Source: Halorubrum halophilum (lineage in GTDB: Archaea > Halobacteriota > Halobacteria > Halobacteriales > Haloferacaceae). From it: a stretch of DNA of 64,000 bases. The stretch lies in assembly GCF_000739595.1 (NCBI RefSeq), contig NZ_BBJP01000013.1, forward strand, positions 62,001 to 126,000. Direction: 5' to 3'. This document shows, one piece after another, positions 16,161-26,166 of this stretch. The first letter of the stretch is position 1. Each line of letters opens with the position of its first letter. Below the pieces are notes generated by a model. It saw only the letters and a list, made by a program, of their open reading frames with translations. It did not search any database and was not told the origin of the DNA. A program made the translations under genes and the position numbers.

Positions 16161-17366
16161 ATGGGACGATTCGACGGGCGGGACGGGCCGCTGACGGTCC
16201 GGTACGAGCCGACGAGCGTGAAGGACCTGCTCGTGGAGATGAAGGACACCGCCGAGCTGCTGATCGACCTGTCGTACTCCGCCGTCCTCCACGGGAGCCC
16301 GACGATCGCCCACGAGGTCGTCGAGCTTGAACACCGGATGGACGTGCTCCAGATGCGCGCGCGCATGAGCCTCATGCTCGCGGCTCGGAGCCCGGACGAG
16401 GCCGAGACGCTCGCGCCGGTGCTCGGCGTGATCGGCGCGGCGGACAAGATCTCCGACGCCGCCGGAGACATTGCGAAGATCGTCACCGAGGAGATCGGGC
16501 TCCCCGACGCGATGCGCGGCGCGCTCACCGAGGGCGTCGAGACGCTGGTCCGGGGCACCGTCTCGTCGGACTCCGCGTACGCGGGGCGGACGCTGAAGGA
16601 CATCGACTTAGAGTCGGAGACGGGCGTGCGCGTCATCGCGATCCGACGCGACGACGACTGGATATTCAACCCCGGCCCGAAGACCCGGATCGAGGTCGGC
16701 GACGTGACGCTCCTCCGCGGCCCCGAGACGGGCGTCGCCGACGTCCACCCGACGCTGACCGGCGACCCGTTCGACCCGGAGGAGCCCCCGGAGCCCGCCA
16801 TCGACGACTTAGAGCGCGCGGTCGACTCCATCGTGCTGATGAAGAACCTCTCGGAGCTGGCGGTCGACCTGGCGTACGGCTCCGTGCTGTTCGACAACGA
16901 GGCGCTCGCCGAGGAGGTGTCGAACCTGGAGATCGAGGTCGACGCGCTCCAGTCGCGGTTCGAGGCGTGGACCCTCCGGGCCGCCCGCGAGGCCCACGAC
17001 CCCGTCTCGCTGCGCGGGCTGATCCACCTCGGCGTCGCGACCGAGGAGATCTCCGACGCCGCCCTGGAGATCACCGAGGGCGTCATGCGCGACATCGGCG
17101 TCCACCCGGTCGTGGAGATGGCGGTCCAGGAGTCCGACGAGATCATCACCCGGACCGTGATCAAAGAGGGGAGCGACCTCGACGGTACCCGGATCGAGAA
17201 CGGGATCCCCGCGACCGACATCTCGACGAGCGTCATCGCGATCCGGCGCCCCGACGAGGGGTGGCTCGTCGGCCACGACATCGACACCACCCTCCGGGGC
17301 GGCGACGCCGTCATCGCGAAGGGGACCCGCACCTCCGCCGAGGAGTTCGAGGCGCTCGCGGCGTGA
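16161..17366 (+). CDS. Tandem PhoU / RCK_C (TrkA-C) domain protein
   Basis: 401 residues built as a duplicated PhoU-like helical domain plus RCK_C domain. Unit 1 has helices about 15-130 (VKDLLVEMKDTAELLIDLSYSAV and VIGAADKISDAAGDIAKIV) and an RCK_C at 130-200 (AYAGRTLKDIDLESETGVRVIAIRR). Unit 2 repeats this with SIVLMKNLSELAVDLAYGSVLF and ATEEISDAALEITEGVMRDIG, then RTVIKEGSDLDGTRIENGIP. RCK_C domains bind small ligands such as nucleotides and gate cation transport; PhoU domains bind metals and partner proteins. It is cytoplasmic and probably regulates a K+ or Mg2+ channel encoded elsewhere, since none is adjacent. Confidence 0.9.
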   Translation: MGRFDGRDGPLTVRYEPTSVKDLLVEMKDTAELLIDLSYSAVLHGSPTIAHEVVELEHRMDVLQMRARMSLMLAARSPDEAETLAPVLGVIGAADKISDAAGDIAKIVTEEIGLPDAMRGALTEGVETLVRGTVSSDSAYAGRTLKDIDLESETGVRVIAIRRDDDWIFNPGPKTRIEVGDVTLLRGPETGVADVHPTLTGDPFDPEEPPEPAIDDLERAVDSIVLMKNLSELAVDLAYGSVLFDNEALAEEVSNLEIEVDALQSRFEAWTLRAAREAHDPVSLRGLIHLGVATEEISDAALEITEGVMRDIGVHPVVEMAVQESDEIITRTVIKEGSDLDGTRIENGIPATDISTSVIAIRRPDEGWLVGHDIDTTLRGGDAVIAKGTRTSAEEFEALAA

Positions 17367-17728
17367 CGGGGCCCCGAACCGACGCTCCGTCTGACCCGTC
17401 TCGACTCGTCCGCGCGTACTACGACGCGCTCGACGCCGGCGAGTACGACCGGCTCGCGGCCCTGCTCGATCCGGAGTTTGTCCAGCGACGCCCCGACCGC
17501 ACCTTCGAGGGGCGCGACCGCTTCGTCGCGTTCATGCGCGACGAGCGCCCGATGACCGACACAAGCCACGCCGTCGACGCGGTGTACCCCGAGGGGCCCG
17601 GCGTCGCCGTCCGCGGGAGACTGCTCGACGCCGACGGCGACGAGCTGTTCGCGTTCGTGGACGTCTTTTCGGTCGAAGGCGGTCGGCTCGCGGCGCTGGA
17701 GACGTACGCGGCGGCGGACGACGAGTAA
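17363..17728 (+). CDS. SnoaL/NTF2-like fold protein
   Basis: 121 residues with the cone-shaped NTF2-like pattern: an N-terminal helix (PSRLVRAYYDALDAGEYDRLAALLDPEFVQRRPD), then FEGRDRFVAFMRDERPMTD, and a C-terminal beta-sheet ending in DVFSVEGGRLAALETYAA. Members include isomerases, hydrolases and ligand-binding proteins, so no substrate can be given. It starts at a GTG that overlaps the stop codon of the upstream PhoU/RCK_C gene by 4 bases, which indicates translational coupling. Confidence 0.85.
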   Translation: MTGPRTDAPSDPSRLVRAYYDALDAGEYDRLAALLDPEFVQRRPDRTFEGRDRFVAFMRDERPMTDTSHAVDAVYPEGPGVAVRGRLLDADGDELFAFVDVFSVEGGRLAALETYAAADDE

Positions 17729-17754
17729 GGTTCAGTAACGGTTCCAAAGCCCGG

Positions 17755-18351
17755 CTATGACTCGTACTCCGCCCAGACGTACCGCGTCCCGTAGCTCCGG
17801 TAGGGCCGCCACGCCTCGCCGATCTCGCCCATCTCCGCGCGGGTCAGCTCTGCTCCGTCGTTGTACACTTGCTCGATCCCCTTCCGCACCGCGAGGTCGC
17901 CCAGCGGGAGCACGTCCTCGCGGCCCAGCGCGAAGATGAGGTACATCCGCGCGGTCCACTCGCCGACGCCGCGGATCTCGGTGAGCGCGGCGACGACTGC
18001 CTCGTCGCTCGCGTCCGCGAGCCCCTCCCGCGTCAGATCGCGGTCGCCGTCCCGGAAGGCCGCCGCGACGTTCCGCAGGTACTCGACCTTCGTGCCGCTG
18101 AGCCCCGCCTCGCGGAGGTCGTCCTCGTCGGCCGCGAGCACGAGGCCGGGCGTCGGATCACCACCCAGTACGTCGAGGAACCGCTCGTGGATCGCCGCCG
18201 CCGAGGCGGTCGAGAGCTGCTGGTTCACGATCGAGGTGCAGAGGCGCGCGAACTCGTCGCCGGCGGGTTCGACCGCCAGGGGACCGTGTCGGTCGATCAG
18301 CCGCGCCATCGTCGGGTCCTCGCGCAGGGTCACCGCGACTCGCTCGTTCAT
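17755..18351 (-). CDS. DNA-3-methyladenine glycosylase (AlkA-type, HhH-GPD)
   Basis: 198 residues. The helix-hairpin-helix of the HhH-GPD family is ALTEIRGVGEWTARMYLIFALGREDVLPLGDLAVRKG, with the catalytic aspartate in LGDLAV. The upstream FARLCTSIVNQQLSTASAAAIHERF block is the AlkA-like core. It removes alkylated bases such as 3-methyladenine to start base-excision repair. The start at 18351 (MNERVAVTL) gives normal length for this short archaeal group. It is convergent with the NTF2-like gene and divergent from the HADH/ECH fusion gene. Confidence 0.93.
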   Translation of the reverse strand: MNERVAVTLREDPTMARLIDRHGPLAVEPAGDEFARLCTSIVNQQLSTASAAAIHERFLDVLGGDPTPGLVLAADEDDLREAGLSGTKVEYLRNVAAAFRDGDRDLTREGLADASDEAVVAALTEIRGVGEWTARMYLIFALGREDVLPLGDLAVRKGIEQVYNDGAELTRAEMGEIGEAWRPYRSYGTRYVWAEYES

Positions 18352-18438
18352 CGGGAGTGGGTAGGGCCCCGAGACGGGAGTGAGTTTCTCCCGCGAGACG
18401 CGTACGGATAAACTTACAGTGAGTTTTTCGTTTGGAAG

Positions 18439-20463
18439 ATGGAAACGTTCAACCATGACGGTTCCGACCGTTTCGGTATGCAACTCGAAGACGTCCAGCG
18501 CGTCGCGGTTCTCGGCGCCGGGAACATGGGGCACGGCATCGCGGAAGTGGCCGCGCTCGCCGGCTACGACGTGGCGCTGCGGGACATCGAGGAGGAGTTC
18601 GTCCAGGACGGCTACGACCAGATCGAGTGGTCGCTCGGCAAGCTCGCCGAGAAGGACCGGATCGGCGAGGAGGAGGCCGACGCCGCGCTCGACCGCGTGG
18701 AGACCTTCGTCGACCTCGGGGACTCCCTCGCCGACGCCGACGTGGTGGTCGAGGTCGTCCCCGAGAAGATGGCGATCAAGAAGGACGTGTACGACGAGGT
18801 GGTCGAGTACGCGCCCGAGGAGGCGGTCTTCGTCACCAACACCTCCAGCCTCTCGATCACGGAGCTCTCCGAGGTGACCGACCGCCCCGAGCGCTTCTGC
18901 GGGATGCACTTCTTCAACCCGCCGGTGCGGATGGACCTCGTCGAAGTCATCTCCGGGAAACACACGTCCGAGGACACACTCGAACTGATCGAGGGGCTCG
19001 CGGAGTCGATGGGGAAGACCCCCGTCCGCGTCCGGAAGGACAGCCCCGGCTTCATCGTCAACCGCATCCTCGTCCCGCTGATGAACGAGGCGGCGTGGAT
19101 CGTCGAGTCCGGCGACGCGACGATGGAGGCGGTCGACTCCACGACCAAGTTCGACATGGGCCTCCCGATGGGCTCGTTCGAGCTCGCCGATCAGGTCGGC
19201 ATCGACGTGGGCTACCACGTCTTGGAGTACATGCACGAGGTGCTGGGCGAGGCGTACCGCCCCTGCCCGCTGCTCGTCGAGAAGGTCGAGGCCGAGGAGC
19301 TCGGGAAGAAGACCGGGAAGGGGTTCTACGACTACGAGAACGGCGACGGCGCGCAGATCCCTAGCGACGCGATCGACGCCGACGTCCGCAGGCGACTGCT
19401 CGCCGTGATGGCCAACGAGGTCGCCGGGCTCGTCGGCAACGACGTGGCGGACGCGCCCGCGATCGACCGCGCGGTGATGCTCGGCGCCGGCTTCCCGGAC
19501 GGCCCCGCGAAGCTCGCCGACGGCGAGGGGCTTGACACGTTGGTCGAGACGCTCGACGCACTCGCCGAGGAGACCGGCGAGGCGCGCTACGAGGCGACCG
19601 ACCACCTCCGCGAGGCCGCCGAGGCGGGCGGCTTCCACGGCGGAGGCGACGGCGCCGAGGGCGACGCGGAGGACGACACCGACTTCGAGGTGCTGAACGT
19701 CGAGGTCGACGAGCGGGTCGGCCACGTGGAGATCGACCGCCCCCACCGGATGAACACCATCAGCGGCGAGGTGCTCGATGAGCTCGCCGACGCGATCGAC
19801 CGCCTCGACGCCGACGACGAGGTGCGCGCGATCCTGCTCTCCGGCGCCGGCGACCGCGCGTTCTCCGCCGGCGCCGACGTACAGAGCATGGCCGCCGGCG
19901 GCGCCGAGCCGATCGGCGCCGTCGAGCTCTCCCGACAGGGTCAGCAGACGTTCGGCAAGCTGGAAGACTCCGACAAGCCCGTGGTCGCCGCCATCGACGG
20001 CTACTGCCTCGGCGGCGGGATGGAGTTGGCGACCGCGGCGGACATGCGGATCGCCTCCGAGCGTTCCGAGCTCGGCCAGCCCGAGCACAACCTCGGGCTC
20101 CTCCCGGGGTGGGGCGGCACCCAGCGGCTCGCCCGCATCGTCGGGGAGGGGCGCGCGAAGGAGATCATCTTCACCGCCGAGCGCTACGACGCGGAGACGC
20201 TGGCGGACTACGGCTTCCTCAACGACGTGGTCCCGGGCGACGAGCTCGACGAGCGCGCGCGGGAGCTGGCCGAGTCGCTCGCCGCCGGGCCGCCGATCGC
20301 CCAGAAGTACACGAAGCGCGCGATGCACGCCGGGCGCACCGACGGCGAGGCCGGCCTCGAAGTGGAGGCGATGGGCTTCGGCCACGTGATGAACACCGAC
20401 GACCTCATGGAGGGCGTCACGGCGTTCATGGGCGACGGCGAGCCCGAGTTCGAAGGGAAGTAA
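18439..20463 (+). CDS. 3-hydroxyacyl-CoA dehydrogenase / enoyl-CoA hydratase fusion
   Basis: 674 residues. The N-terminal half is a 3-hydroxyacyl-CoA dehydrogenase with the NAD-binding GAGNMG near residue 30, FVTNTSSLSITEL, and GMHFFNPPVRMDLVEVI with the catalytic His, followed by the C-terminal dehydrogenase domain ending KKTGKGFYDYENG. A Gly/Asp/Glu linker (about 395-420) leads to an enoyl-CoA hydratase/crotonase domain with FSAGADVQSM and GYCLGGGMELATAADMRIA forming the oxyanion hole. It performs two steps of beta-oxidation. Domain order is the reverse of bacterial FadB. A GATAAACT box at 18407-18414 favours leaderless ATG 18439, but ATG 18478 (MQLEDVQRVAVLG) matches the usual family start. 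Confidence 0.95.
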   Translation: METFNHDGSDRFGMQLEDVQRVAVLGAGNMGHGIAEVAALAGYDVALRDIEEEFVQDGYDQIEWSLGKLAEKDRIGEEEADAALDRVETFVDLGDSLADADVVVEVVPEKMAIKKDVYDEVVEYAPEEAVFVTNTSSLSITELSEVTDRPERFCGMHFFNPPVRMDLVEVISGKHTSEDTLELIEGLAESMGKTPVRVRKDSPGFIVNRILVPLMNEAAWIVESGDATMEAVDSTTKFDMGLPMGSFELADQVGIDVGYHVLEYMHEVLGEAYRPCPLLVEKVEAEELGKKTGKGFYDYENGDGAQIPSDAIDADVRRRLLAVMANEVAGLVGNDVADAPAIDRAVMLGAGFPDGPAKLADGEGLDTLVETLDALAEETGEARYEATDHLREAAEAGGFHGGGDGAEGDAEDDTDFEVLNVEVDERVGHVEIDRPHRMNTISGEVLDELADAIDRLDADDEVRAILLSGAGDRAFSAGADVQSMAAGGAEPIGAVELSRQGQQTFGKLEDSDKPVVAAIDGYCLGGGMELATAADMRIASERSELGQPEHNLGLLPGWGGTQRLARIVGEGRAKEIIFTAERYDAETLADYGFLNDVVPGDELDERARELAESLAAGPPIAQKYTKRAMHAGRTDGEAGLEVEAMGFGHVMNTDDLMEGVTAFMGDGEPEFEGK

Positions 20464-20584
20464 TCGGCGAGCAGATCGGCGGTGGCGGTACCCACCGCCA
20501 CCTCGCCGACCGGTCATATATAACTGGATATTTAAAGAGACAGTCCGCCGCTGGGGGCGACGGCGCTTGACCCGGATTCGCGCC

Positions 20585-21631
20585 CTAGACGTACCCTTCC
20601 TCGACGAGCAGCTCGCCGTTGAGCAGCGAGGCGCCCGCGGCGCCGCGGATCGTGTTGTGCGCGAGGCAGTTGTACTTCGCGCCGGCGTTCGTCTCCTGCA
20701 CGCCGCCGGCGACGATGCCCATCCCGTCCGCGTACGTGCGGTCGAGGCGCGGCTGCGGCCGCTCCGGCTCGTCCTCGCCGAACACCTTGATGAGCTGGTC
20801 GGGAGAGCTGGGGAGTTCGCCGGCGCCCTCGAACGAGCGCATCGCCTCGCGGAGGTCCTCCGGGGAGGGGTCCTCGGCGAACTCGGCGAAGACGTTCTCC
20901 AAGTGCCCGTCGAGCGTCGGGATCCGGTTACAGGAGGCGGCCACGTCGGCGCCGTGGAGGTGGACCTCCGCGCCGTCGAACTCGCCCAGCAGCTTCCGCG
21001 ACTCCGTCTCCATCTTGTCCTCCTCGCCGCCGATGTGCGGGATGGCGTTGTCGATGATCTCCATCGAGGTGACGCCGGAGTAGCCGGCGCCGGAGACGGC
21101 CTGGAGCGTCGAGACGCGGACGCTCTCCAACCCGAACTCGTCGATCGCGGCGAGGGTCGGGACCATCGTGATCGTCGAGCAGTTCGGGTTCTTGACGAGG
21201 GCGCCGTCCCAGCCGCGCTCGTCGCGCTGGACCTCGATCAGGTCGAGGTGGCCGGGGTTGATCTCGGGGATCGTCAGCGGCACGTCCGCCGCCATGCGGT
21301 CGTTCGAGGAGTTCGAGGAGACGACGTATCCTTCCTCCAAGAACGCCGGCTCGACCTCGGCCGCGACGCCCGAGGGAAGCGACGAGAAGAGGAGATCGAC
21401 GTCGTCGTCCGCGATCCCTGCGGGCGTCGTCTCCGCGACCTCCATCTCGGTCACGTCGTCCGGGATCGGGGTGTTCACGCGCCACTTGGCGGCCTCGCGG
21501 TACGTCTTCCCCGCGCTCTCCGAGCTCGCGGTGACCGCGGCGAGGTCGAACGTCGGGTGGTCGTCGAGGAGCTGGATGAACCGCTGTCCCACGGCGCCGG
21601 TGGCGCCGAGGATGCCGACTCGTACAGACAT
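20585..21631 (-). CDS. asd: Aspartate-semialdehyde dehydrogenase
   Basis: 348 residues. The NADP-binding start VRVGILGATGAVGQRFIQLL, the phosphate loop and SSLPSGVAAEVEPAFLEEGYVVSSNSSNDRM, and the active-site NPNCST with its catalytic Cys mark it as Asd, which makes aspartate semialdehyde for threonine, methionine and lysine synthesis. GGVQETNAGAKYNCLAHNTIRG near the C terminus belongs to the archaeal/fungal-type subgroup. The start at 21631 gives the standard length; the longer open frame upstream is noncoding. It is divergent from nhaC. Confidence 0.96.
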   Translation of the reverse strand: MSVRVGILGATGAVGQRFIQLLDDHPTFDLAAVTASSESAGKTYREAAKWRVNTPIPDDVTEMEVAETTPAGIADDDVDLLFSSLPSGVAAEVEPAFLEEGYVVSSNSSNDRMAADVPLTIPEINPGHLDLIEVQRDERGWDGALVKNPNCSTITMVPTLAAIDEFGLESVRVSTLQAVSGAGYSGVTSMEIIDNAIPHIGGEEDKMETESRKLLGEFDGAEVHLHGADVAASCNRIPTLDGHLENVFAEFAEDPSPEDLREAMRSFEGAGELPSSPDQLIKVFGEDEPERPQPRLDRTYADGMGIVAGGVQETNAGAKYNCLAHNTIRGAAGASLLNGELLVEEGYV

Positions 21632-21754
21632 TGCGCGTGAGTCGGTCACAGGGACGTAAGTGCGTTCGGATACGCGCCGATGCCGCCGGTCGGTGAACGG
21701 CGCCCGCGCCAGCGCGACCGACCGCGCCCCGGCGCCGCGAGCGCGGCACGCGGC

Positions 21755-21764
21755 GTTTATATAC
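21755..21764 (+). promoter_or_regulatory. TATA box of the nhaC-type antiporter gene
   Basis: GTTTATATAC stands out in a GC-rich stretch and is centred about 27 bases before ATG 21787. That spacing is typical of leaderless haloarchaeal transcripts, so it supports ATG 21787 over the GTG at 21781. Confidence 0.75.
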
Positions 21765-21786
21765 TTTCCCGTGGCAGTACGTGGCA

Positions 21787-23466
21787 ATGACCGATTTCGG
21801 AGCGCTGTCCGTCGCGCCGCCGGTGCTCGCGATCGTGCTCGCTGTGATCACTCGGAAGGCCGTCCTGTCGCTGTTCCTCGGGATCTGGTCCGGGGCCGTC
21901 ATCGTCACGGGCGGGCTCGGGATCGTCCAGACGTTCGAGTGGATCGTCGCGGCGGTCTCCGACGAGTTCCAGGCGACCATCCTCGTGTTCACCCTGCTGC
22001 TCGGCTCCGGCGTCGCCATGGTGTGGAACCTCGGCGGCACCGCCGCGGTCCGCGACTGGGCGCTCGAACGCCTCAACTCCCAGCGCCAGGCCGGGCTCGT
22101 CGCGTGGGGGCTCGGGATCGTCCTCTTCTTCGACGACTACGCGAACACCGCGATCGCCGGCTCGGCGATGAAAGACGTCTCCGACCGCCTCCGGATCTCC
22201 CGCGAGAAGCTCTCGTACATCGTCGACTCCACCGCCGCCCCGGTGGCGACGCTGGGGATCTCCTCGTGGGTCGCGTTCCAGCTATCGCTCATCACGGAGG
22301 GGTACGAGTCCGCCGGGGTCGCCGAGGCGAACCGCCCCGGCACCTTCGAGGTGTTCGTCTCGTCGATCCCGTTCAACATGTACGCGATCTTAGCGATCGT
22401 GATGGTGCTGTTGATCGTCGGTTCGGGCCGCGACTACGGCGAGATGCTGACCGCCGAGAACCGGTCGTGGACCTCGGGGAAGGTGACCCGCGACGAGGCC
22501 GTGCCGATGCAGGACGTGGCCGGCGAGCTCGGCGAGCCGCCGGCGTCGACGCCCCGACTCGTCAACTTCTTCGTCCCCGTGGCGGTGCTGATCGCGGTCA
22601 CGGTCGCGACCGCACTGTGGTCCGGCGAGTTCTCGCCCGCCGGATTCGGTAGCGACCTCCTCGCCGGGGAGTTCGAGGCGGCCGGCGGTCGGCTGTGGGA
22701 CGCCGCACTCAACGCCTCCTACGAGGTGGCGCTGATGATCGGGTCGTTCGCGATGGTCGCCAGCGGCTTCGCCCTCGGGAAGGCCTACGGGATCTTCGGC
22801 GTCGGCGACGCGACCGAGTACACGATCGACGGGTTCGGGATCATGCTCACCGCGGCCTCCATCCTCGCGCTGGCGTGGGGGATCGGCGAGGCGATCGACG
22901 CGCTCGGCACCGGCGACTACGTCGCGAACATCGCGGTGGGGTCCGTCTCGCCCGCACTCCTGCCCGCGCTGGTGTTTGTCGTCGCCGGCCTCATCGCCTT
23001 CTCGACCGGCACCTCGTGGGGGACGATGGGGATCGTCACCCCCATCGCGATCCCGATCGCGTGGGAGGTCAGCGGCGGCGGCGCGGCGGGCCACACCCTC
23101 GTGGCGGCGATGGTCGGCGTCATCTTCTCGGGCGCCATCTTCGGCGACCACAGCTCGCCCATCTCCGACACCACGGTCCTCTCGGCGACGTTCACCGGCG
23201 CCGACCTGATCGACCACGTCCGAACGCAGATCTACTACGCGGTCACGGTCGCCGCCGTGGTCGTCCTGCTGCTCGTCGTGTGGGGGGTCACCCGGGTGAC
23301 GCCGCTGGCGCTGCTCCCGCTCGGCGCCGTCCTGCTCGCCGGGCTCGTCTACCTCCTCTCCGAGTTCGACGCCTCCCGTCGCGGGATCGATCCGGTCTCG
23401 GTCTCGGAGCCGCAGACCGACGACGGCGAGCGCGTGGTCGTCGCCGGCGAGGATCAGAGCGACTGA
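21787..23466 (+). CDS. nhaC: Na+/H+ antiporter NhaC family protein
   Basis: 559 residues with about 12 hydrophobic segments, matching the NhaC/ArsB superfamily. Motifs include LFFDDYANTAIAG in an intramembrane region, DSTAAPVATLGISSW, FSTGTSWGTMGIVTPIAIPIAW and IFSGAIFGDHSSPISDTTVLSA; the last two are the conserved substrate-pathway segments of NhaC transporters. It would exchange Na+ for protons at the cell membrane, an important task in high salt. The acidic C-terminal tail faces the cytoplasm. It is a single-gene unit with its own TATA box. Confidence 0.94.
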   Translation: MTDFGALSVAPPVLAIVLAVITRKAVLSLFLGIWSGAVIVTGGLGIVQTFEWIVAAVSDEFQATILVFTLLLGSGVAMVWNLGGTAAVRDWALERLNSQRQAGLVAWGLGIVLFFDDYANTAIAGSAMKDVSDRLRISREKLSYIVDSTAAPVATLGISSWVAFQLSLITEGYESAGVAEANRPGTFEVFVSSIPFNMYAILAIVMVLLIVGSGRDYGEMLTAENRSWTSGKVTRDEAVPMQDVAGELGEPPASTPRLVNFFVPVAVLIAVTVATALWSGEFSPAGFGSDLLAGEFEAAGGRLWDAALNASYEVALMIGSFAMVASGFALGKAYGIFGVGDATEYTIDGFGIMLTAASILALAWGIGEAIDALGTGDYVANIAVGSVSPALLPALVFVVAGLIAFSTGTSWGTMGIVTPIAIPIAWEVSGGGAAGHTLVAAMVGVIFSGAIFGDHSSPISDTTVLSATFTGADLIDHVRTQIYYAVTVAAVVVLLLVVWGVTRVTPLALLPLGAVLLAGLVYLLSEFDASRRGIDPVSVSEPQTDDGERVVVAGEDQSD

Positions 23467-23724
23467 GCGTCTCAACGGACCTTTTAAACCCGGCGAGGGG
23501 CTATCCGTGGACGCGCGCCCTCAGTCCCCGCCCGAGTACTCCCCGATGGGAGCGATGACCGCGCGGAGAACCCAGGCGCGTCACATGTGGTCGCACACGC
23601 GACCCGCCCGTCGCCGCGGAGGCGACCGCCCGCCACGAGGGTTTCCCGGTCGACGCGGCACGCCGCCGGAGATGAGACCGGTCGTTAGTGTTGCGGGCGA
23701 CATTTACTCCAGCAGTCCGAGCAC

Positions 23725-24312
23725 CTACTCCAACAGCACCGAGAACCCCCACTCCGCGGAGGACTCGGGCTCGGCGTCCTCCGAGACGATCGATATCGTC
23801 GTCTCGAAGCGGTGTTCTCCGACCGGGAGGCAGCCGTCAGCGTCGGTGGTGGCGTACGGATCGACGAGCCGGTCGCTCGACCCGCCGGCCTCGATCTCGA
23901 ACGTCCGGTACTCCTCGGTGACGGCGACCCCCTCGGTGAGCCGCCAGCAGTCGGGCTCCGCGGGGTACGTCTGACCGCTTTCTCCCGGGAGCAGGACGAG
24001 TAACCCGGAGTCGCTGGTGACGTATTCGAAGTGGACGGCTCGGCCCTCGCCGACGCGCAGCGGCTCGTCGCTCGTGTTCGCGAGCGTCGTCCGAAGCCGC
24101 GGCGGGTGCTCCGACGTAGCGTTGTCTCGGACGACCTCGACGGACGGTTGAACCGGGAGGTCGACAGCCTCGTCGGCGGAGGCGATGGCGACGCCGGGGC
24201 CTCCCGTCCCGGAGGGGCGAGTTCCGTCGGGGTCACCGCCGAGACAGCCGGCGAAACCCCCCGCGAGCGCGGCTCCGATCCCGCCGATGTACTGTCGTCG
24301 TATCGGGTGCAT
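23725..24312 (-). CDS. Predicted lipoprotein with intracellular-protease-inhibitor-like beta domain
   Basis: 195 residues. The start MHPIRRQYIGGIGAALAGGFAGC is a twin-arginine-like signal with a lipobox ending A-G-C at residue 23, so the mature protein should be lipid-anchored outside the cell. The remainder is beta-rich, with LRTTLANTSDEPLRVGEGRAVHFEYVTSDSGLLVLLPGE resembling BsuPI-type beta domains; that resemblance is weak. Function is unknown. About 260 bp of noncoding sequence separates its stop from the nhaC stop, in which I see no further gene. Confidence 0.8.
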   Translation of the reverse strand: MHPIRRQYIGGIGAALAGGFAGCLGGDPDGTRPSGTGGPGVAIASADEAVDLPVQPSVEVVRDNATSEHPPRLRTTLANTSDEPLRVGEGRAVHFEYVTSDSGLLVLLPGESGQTYPAEPDCWRLTEGVAVTEEYRTFEIEAGGSSDRLVDPYATTDADGCLPVGEHRFETTISIVSEDAEPESSAEWGFSVLLE

Positions 24313-24380
24313 GCGTCTCCTACGGGTCGCAGAGACGTATCGTTATCTGTGCGTTAGTCCCCCGAAACGCCGCACTACCG

Positions 24381-25407
<1,027 letters not shown>

Positions 25408-25411
<4 letters not shown>

Positions 25412-26025
25412 CGCGACTCGACGGTCACCGCGAGGTCGTCGACGTAGTGGGTCGCGTCGGCCTCCCAGATCACTGCCGTGCCGACGGCGAGGTGGAGCGT
25501 GTCCGTCGACAGTTCCGGGGTGGTCCACTCGAAGGAGTACTCCCGCCAGCCGTCGGCGAGCCATAGCGCGTCGCGGAGCCCGCCGTAGGGCGTCTCGCCG
25601 AGGTCCGTCGTGTTGAGCCCGGGCTGCGGGAAGTCCTCCTCGGTCTCCGGCGGCTCCGGGCCGAGACGCATCAGCGCGTGCCGAATCGTGTTGAACGACT
25701 CCGACTCGCTCCAGAACTGCCCCGTCACCTCGATCCGATACGCGTTCCCCGACTCGATGGCTATCGGGTGGGTGGCCCACGTGACGCCGTCGTCGTAGTC
25801 GCCCTGGTTCCAGATCCGGAGCGAGCGCTCTCCGGAGGCCGCCTCCTCCTCGGAGAACGACGCCTCCCAGTCGAACTCGTCGATGTCCACCTCGGGACCG
25901 ATCGCGGCGCCGAACGTCCAGTCACCGATGTCCTCCTCGAACCCCTCCTCGAAGGCCGGGTCGTCGCTCCCACCCGTACACCCCGCGACGCCGGCGCTCC
26001 TCCGGAGCAGACCGCGTCGTCTCAC
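25408..26025 (-). CDS. Lipoprotein with carbohydrate-binding-module-like fold
   Basis: 205 residues from a GTG start. The N terminus has MRRRGLLRRSAGVAGC, an unusually short basic and hydrophobic stretch with a lipobox ending A-G-C at residue 16. The mature part (FEEDIGDWTFG, SGERSLRIWNQGDYDDGVTWATHPIAI, GWREYSFEWTTPE, HYVDDLAVTVES) has the strand and closing pattern of CBM4/9-like jelly-roll domains that bind sugars; this is by pattern only. Its stop overlaps the ATG of the frameshifted membrane gene by 4 bases, so the two were one operon. Confidence 0.8.
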
Positions 26026-26166
26026 GGCGTCTCACGTCCGTCCATAACGAACGACACGACGCTCGACCGACACATAAGTACCCGGTGCGTTACGGGTTTG
26101 ATCAGGTCGAGTGATCGCGGTTCGGTGGATCGATTTTAACACCGCTTTGCGAGAACGACTACGCAC

